A stretch of 64,000 nt of DNA from an uncultured Clostridia bacterium (GTDB lineage Bacteria > Bacillota > Clostridia > Christensenellales > Borkfalkiaceae), in assembly GCA_947624005.1 (NCBI GenBank), contig CANQHV010000001.1, positions 62,001-126,000 on the forward strand, written 5' to 3'. The first letter of the stretch is position 1, and every line of letters starts with the position of its first letter. The notes below the pieces were generated by a model, which saw nothing but the letters and a program-made list of their open reading frames with translations, had not been told where the DNA came from and did not search any database. The translations under genes and the position numbers were made by a program. Positions 62,633 through 64,000 of this stretch are shown here, one piece after another.

Positions 62633-63165
62633 CCGAAAAAGAAAAAATGCTTGCGGGCGAGCTTTATACGCCCGACGCGCAACTTAAAAAAGAGGGCGAA
62701 AGGGCGAGGGAACTGTGCGCCCTTTTGGACTTGCCCGGAAACCGTAGCTCCGTTCCGCAAAAGCTGTTCGGAAAATGCGGCAAAAATCCCTGCCTTACAC
62801 GCGGGTTTTACTGCGATTACGGGTACAATATCGAGGTGGGCGACAATTTTTACTGCAACTACGGCGTATGTATCCTCGACGTATGCAAAGTCGAGATAGG
62901 CGACAACTGTCTTATAGGACCGCAGGTCGGAATATACGCCGCCGCGCACCCGCTCGACAGAAAAACGCGCACGGCGGGGCTGGAATACGGCAAGGGCGTA
63001 AAGATAGGCAACGATTGCTGGATAGGCGGCGGGGCCGTGATAAACCCCGGGGTCACGTTGGGCGATAATGTGGTAGTCGGAAGCGGCGCGGTGGTAACCA
63101 AGTCTTTTCCGTCGGACGTAGTGATAGCGGGCAACCCCGCGCGGATTATAAAAAAACTCAAATAG
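62629..63165 (+). CDS. Hexapeptide-repeat acetyltransferase (maltose/galactoside O-acetyltransferase-like)
   Basis: 178 residues. The N-terminal Mac domain (MLAGELYTPDAQLKKEG) is followed by left-handed beta-helix repeats (IEVGDNFYCNYG, VEIGDNCLIGPQVGIYAAAH with the catalytic His, VKIGNDCWIGGGAVINPGV, IAGNPARIIKKL). It transfers acetyl from acetyl-CoA to a sugar; the true acceptor is uncertain. It overlaps ftsY by 4 nt and ends the plsX-rnc-smc-ftsY unit. Confidence 0.9.
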   Translation: MTEKEKMLAGELYTPDAQLKKEGERARELCALLDLPGNRSSVPQKLFGKCGKNPCLTRGFYCDYGYNIEVGDNFYCNYGVCILDVCKVEIGDNCLIGPQVGIYAAAHPLDRKTRTAGLEYGKGVKIGNDCWIGGGAVINPGVTLGDNVVVGSGAVVTKSFPSDVVIAGNPARIIKKLK

Positions 63166-63180
63166 GCGTTAAAACGCGTT

Positions 63181-63222
63181 AAAAAGGATTGCGGCGGCGA
63201 GTAAAACTCGCCGCCGCAATTT
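63181..63222. terminator. Bidirectional terminator
   Basis: A perfect 14-bp stem (63188-63201 with 63207-63220). On the minus strand five T follow (63181-63185), so it mainly serves the rubrerythrin operon, while its other side ends the acetyltransferase transcript. Confidence 0.85.
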
Positions 63223-63227
63223 CGGAA

Positions 63228-63335
63228 TTACAGGTCGTCCGCGTCCTGAACGGGTTTACCGCCGTCCGTGGGCGCGCCCGTGTAACTCCCGTTGGGGTCG
63301 TATGCGTCTTTGAACTTATTTGCAGTCTTTCGCAT
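63228..63335 (-). CDS. Very small protein ending in PVQDADDL
   Basis: 35 residues on the minus strand from the ATG at 63335: a basic start (MRKTANKFKDAYDPNGSYTG), then a Pro/Gly-rich part and the acidic end QDADDL. The pattern D-P-x-G-S-Y-T-G and the PVQDADDL end resemble small uncharacterised proteins I recall from other Clostridia, but this needs a search. The start lies 20 nt inside the preceding tiny gene, in another frame, with GGAAAGG as possible ribosome-binding site. Confidence 0.6.
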   Translation of the reverse strand: MRKTANKFKDAYDPNGSYTGAPTDGGKPVQDADDL

Positions 63336-63408
63336 TCTTACCGGCCTTTCCGCTGCAATCCTTGTTCTTGGAACTGTTGGACTGCTTCTTGTCGTTGGTC
63401 TTTCTCAT
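63316..63408 (-). CDS. Very small basic, Lys/Asn/Ser-rich protein
   Basis: 30 residues from the ATG at 63408 (starts MRKTNDKKQSNSSKN, two Cys near the end: KDCSGKAG and AKDCK). The ATG overlaps the rubrerythrin stop as ATGA, and AAGGAG lies 6 nt upstream, inside the end of the rubrerythrin gene. That is strong evidence for coupled translation. Composition predicts a disordered protein. Function unknown. Confidence 0.6.
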   Translation of the reverse strand: MRKTNDKKQSNSSKNKDCSGKAGKNAKDCK

Positions 63409-64000
63409 ATTTTCTCCTTATTGTACGGAATATGCAATTCGACCTCGCCCTGGCTCGAATTACACAAGGGGCATTTATCCCAAGCCTTTTTCGCGGTGTG
63501 CATATAGCCGCACTCGCTGCAAACGTAAAGAATGGGGCTTTCGTTGGAATATAAAACGCCCTTTTTAAACGCTTCGTACAGGTATCTGAAAATTTCTTCG
63601 TGTCTTACTTCGACCTGTGCGACGAGTCTGAAAAGTACGGCGATATCCCCGAAACCTTCCTCTTCGGCGTCCTTTGCAAAAGTCGGATAAATTTCCGCGT
63701 GTTCTTTATGCTCGTCTTCCGCGGCGAGCAAAAGGCACTTTTCGAGGTCGCCCGAATGGTAGGGGTAGCCCGCGTCCAAAACGATTTCGTCCAGCTTTTC
63801 TCCGCGCTTTGTCAGTTCTTCGAAAAATCTCCTTGCGTGAACCGTTTCGTTTTTTGCAAGCGTTTTCACGGTTTCGGCAAGCGTAATATAGCCCTGTTGG
63901 TTTGCCATACGGGCAATCAACTGATAGCGCATACCCGCCTGCGATTCTCCCGCAAAACTCCTTGCAAGGTTTTTGTAAGTTTTAGTGTTGTCAAATTGCA
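63405..64000 (-). CDS. Rubrerythrin, 5' end beyond the window
   Basis: At least 198 residues in frame to the end of the window (upstream of the ATG at 63932 the frame continues with TKTYKNLARSFAGESQAG, the normal rubrerythrin start). Four-helix diiron domain: FAGESQA, LAKNETVHARRF, ECKLL-like LAAEDEHKEHAEIYP and VAQVEVRHEEIFRYL supply the Glu/His ligands. The rubredoxin-like end has CSECGYMH and CPLCNS. It reduces peroxide in anaerobes. It is followed by two tiny coupled genes. Confidence 0.93.
   Translation of the reverse strand, partial: QFDNTKTYKNLARSFAGESQAGMRYQLIARMANQQGYITLAETVKTLAKNETVHARRFFEELTKRGEKLDEIVLDAGYPYHSGDLEKCLLLAAEDEHKEHAEIYPTFAKDAEEEGFGDIAVLFRLVAQVEVRHEEIFRYLYEAFKKGVLYSNESPILYVCSECGYMHTAKKAWDKCPLCNSSQGEVELHIPYNKEKI

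Overview
The window looks like a piece of chromosome from an uncultured, spore-forming, anaerobic Clostridia-type Firmicute, probably a gut lineage. The reasons are sporulation genes (spoIVA, spoIIE), ribonuclease J, type III glutamine synthetase, LL-diaminopimelate aminotransferase, rubrerythrin and 4Fe-4S proteins. Promoters are of the sigma-A type with 17-bp spacers. Base composition is mid-range and even, apart from AT-rich patches at the two XRE-regulated cassettes and the IS200 element. The assignment is inferred from gene content, not from a marker search.

Layout. 1-1.4 kb: 3' end of a C39-like cysteine peptidase and a membrane protein. 1.5-1.9 kb: three tRNAs (Glu, Met, fMet) on the minus strand. 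2-4.7 kb: tilS, a MIF-like protein, hpt and a DUF378 protein. 4.7-10.7 kb: GH3 glycosidase, ketopantoate-reductase-like protein, two esterases and an ATP-grasp enzyme. 10.8-14.8 kb: spoIVA converging on a 52-codon gene, serA and serC. 15.1-16.9 kb: an uncharacterised repeat protein. 17-22 kb: RNase J, trmR, trhP-like U32 protein and aroA. 22-24.3 kb: a membrane protein and dinB. 24.4-37.2 kb: a nitrogen-assimilation region with GSIII, an Amt-PII fusion, a ClC channel, then a split glutamate synthase (glutaminase domain, FMN domain, ferredoxin, FAD reductase, GXGXG domain) with purA in the middle. 37.2-41 kb: two XRE-regulator/surface-protein cassettes with visible operator-like repeats. 41.2-46.5 kb: dapF, pyrG, dapL and malQ. 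46.6-47.3 kb: an IS200-type element. 47.4-53 kb: spoIIE, mnmG and dnaA on the minus strand. 53.1-63.2 kb: recF, PHP protein, VanW protein, plsX, rnc, smc, ftsY and an acetyltransferase. 63.2-64 kb: a rubrerythrin coupled to two overlapping tiny genes.

How genes work together. GSIII, Amt-PII and the split glutamate synthase form a complete ammonium uptake and GS/GOGAT assimilation system. RNase J, TrmR and the U32 protein point to RNA processing and tRNA U34 modification, and MnmG and TilS are also wobble-base enzymes. DapL and DapF make meso-diaminopimelate for peptidoglycan. SpoIVA and SpoIIE act in sporulation.

Most notable. Three genes (tilS, the GH3 glycosidase, spoIIE) have a TATAAT-like box ending exactly 6 nt before the start codon, so they are predicted to be leaderless. 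Two adjacent XRE cassettes carry clear operator candidates. The amt leader contains mutually exclusive hairpins and a block resembling half of an FMN riboswitch. The initiator tRNA gene has an extra base in its T-arm. No CRISPR array, prophage or rRNA is visible.
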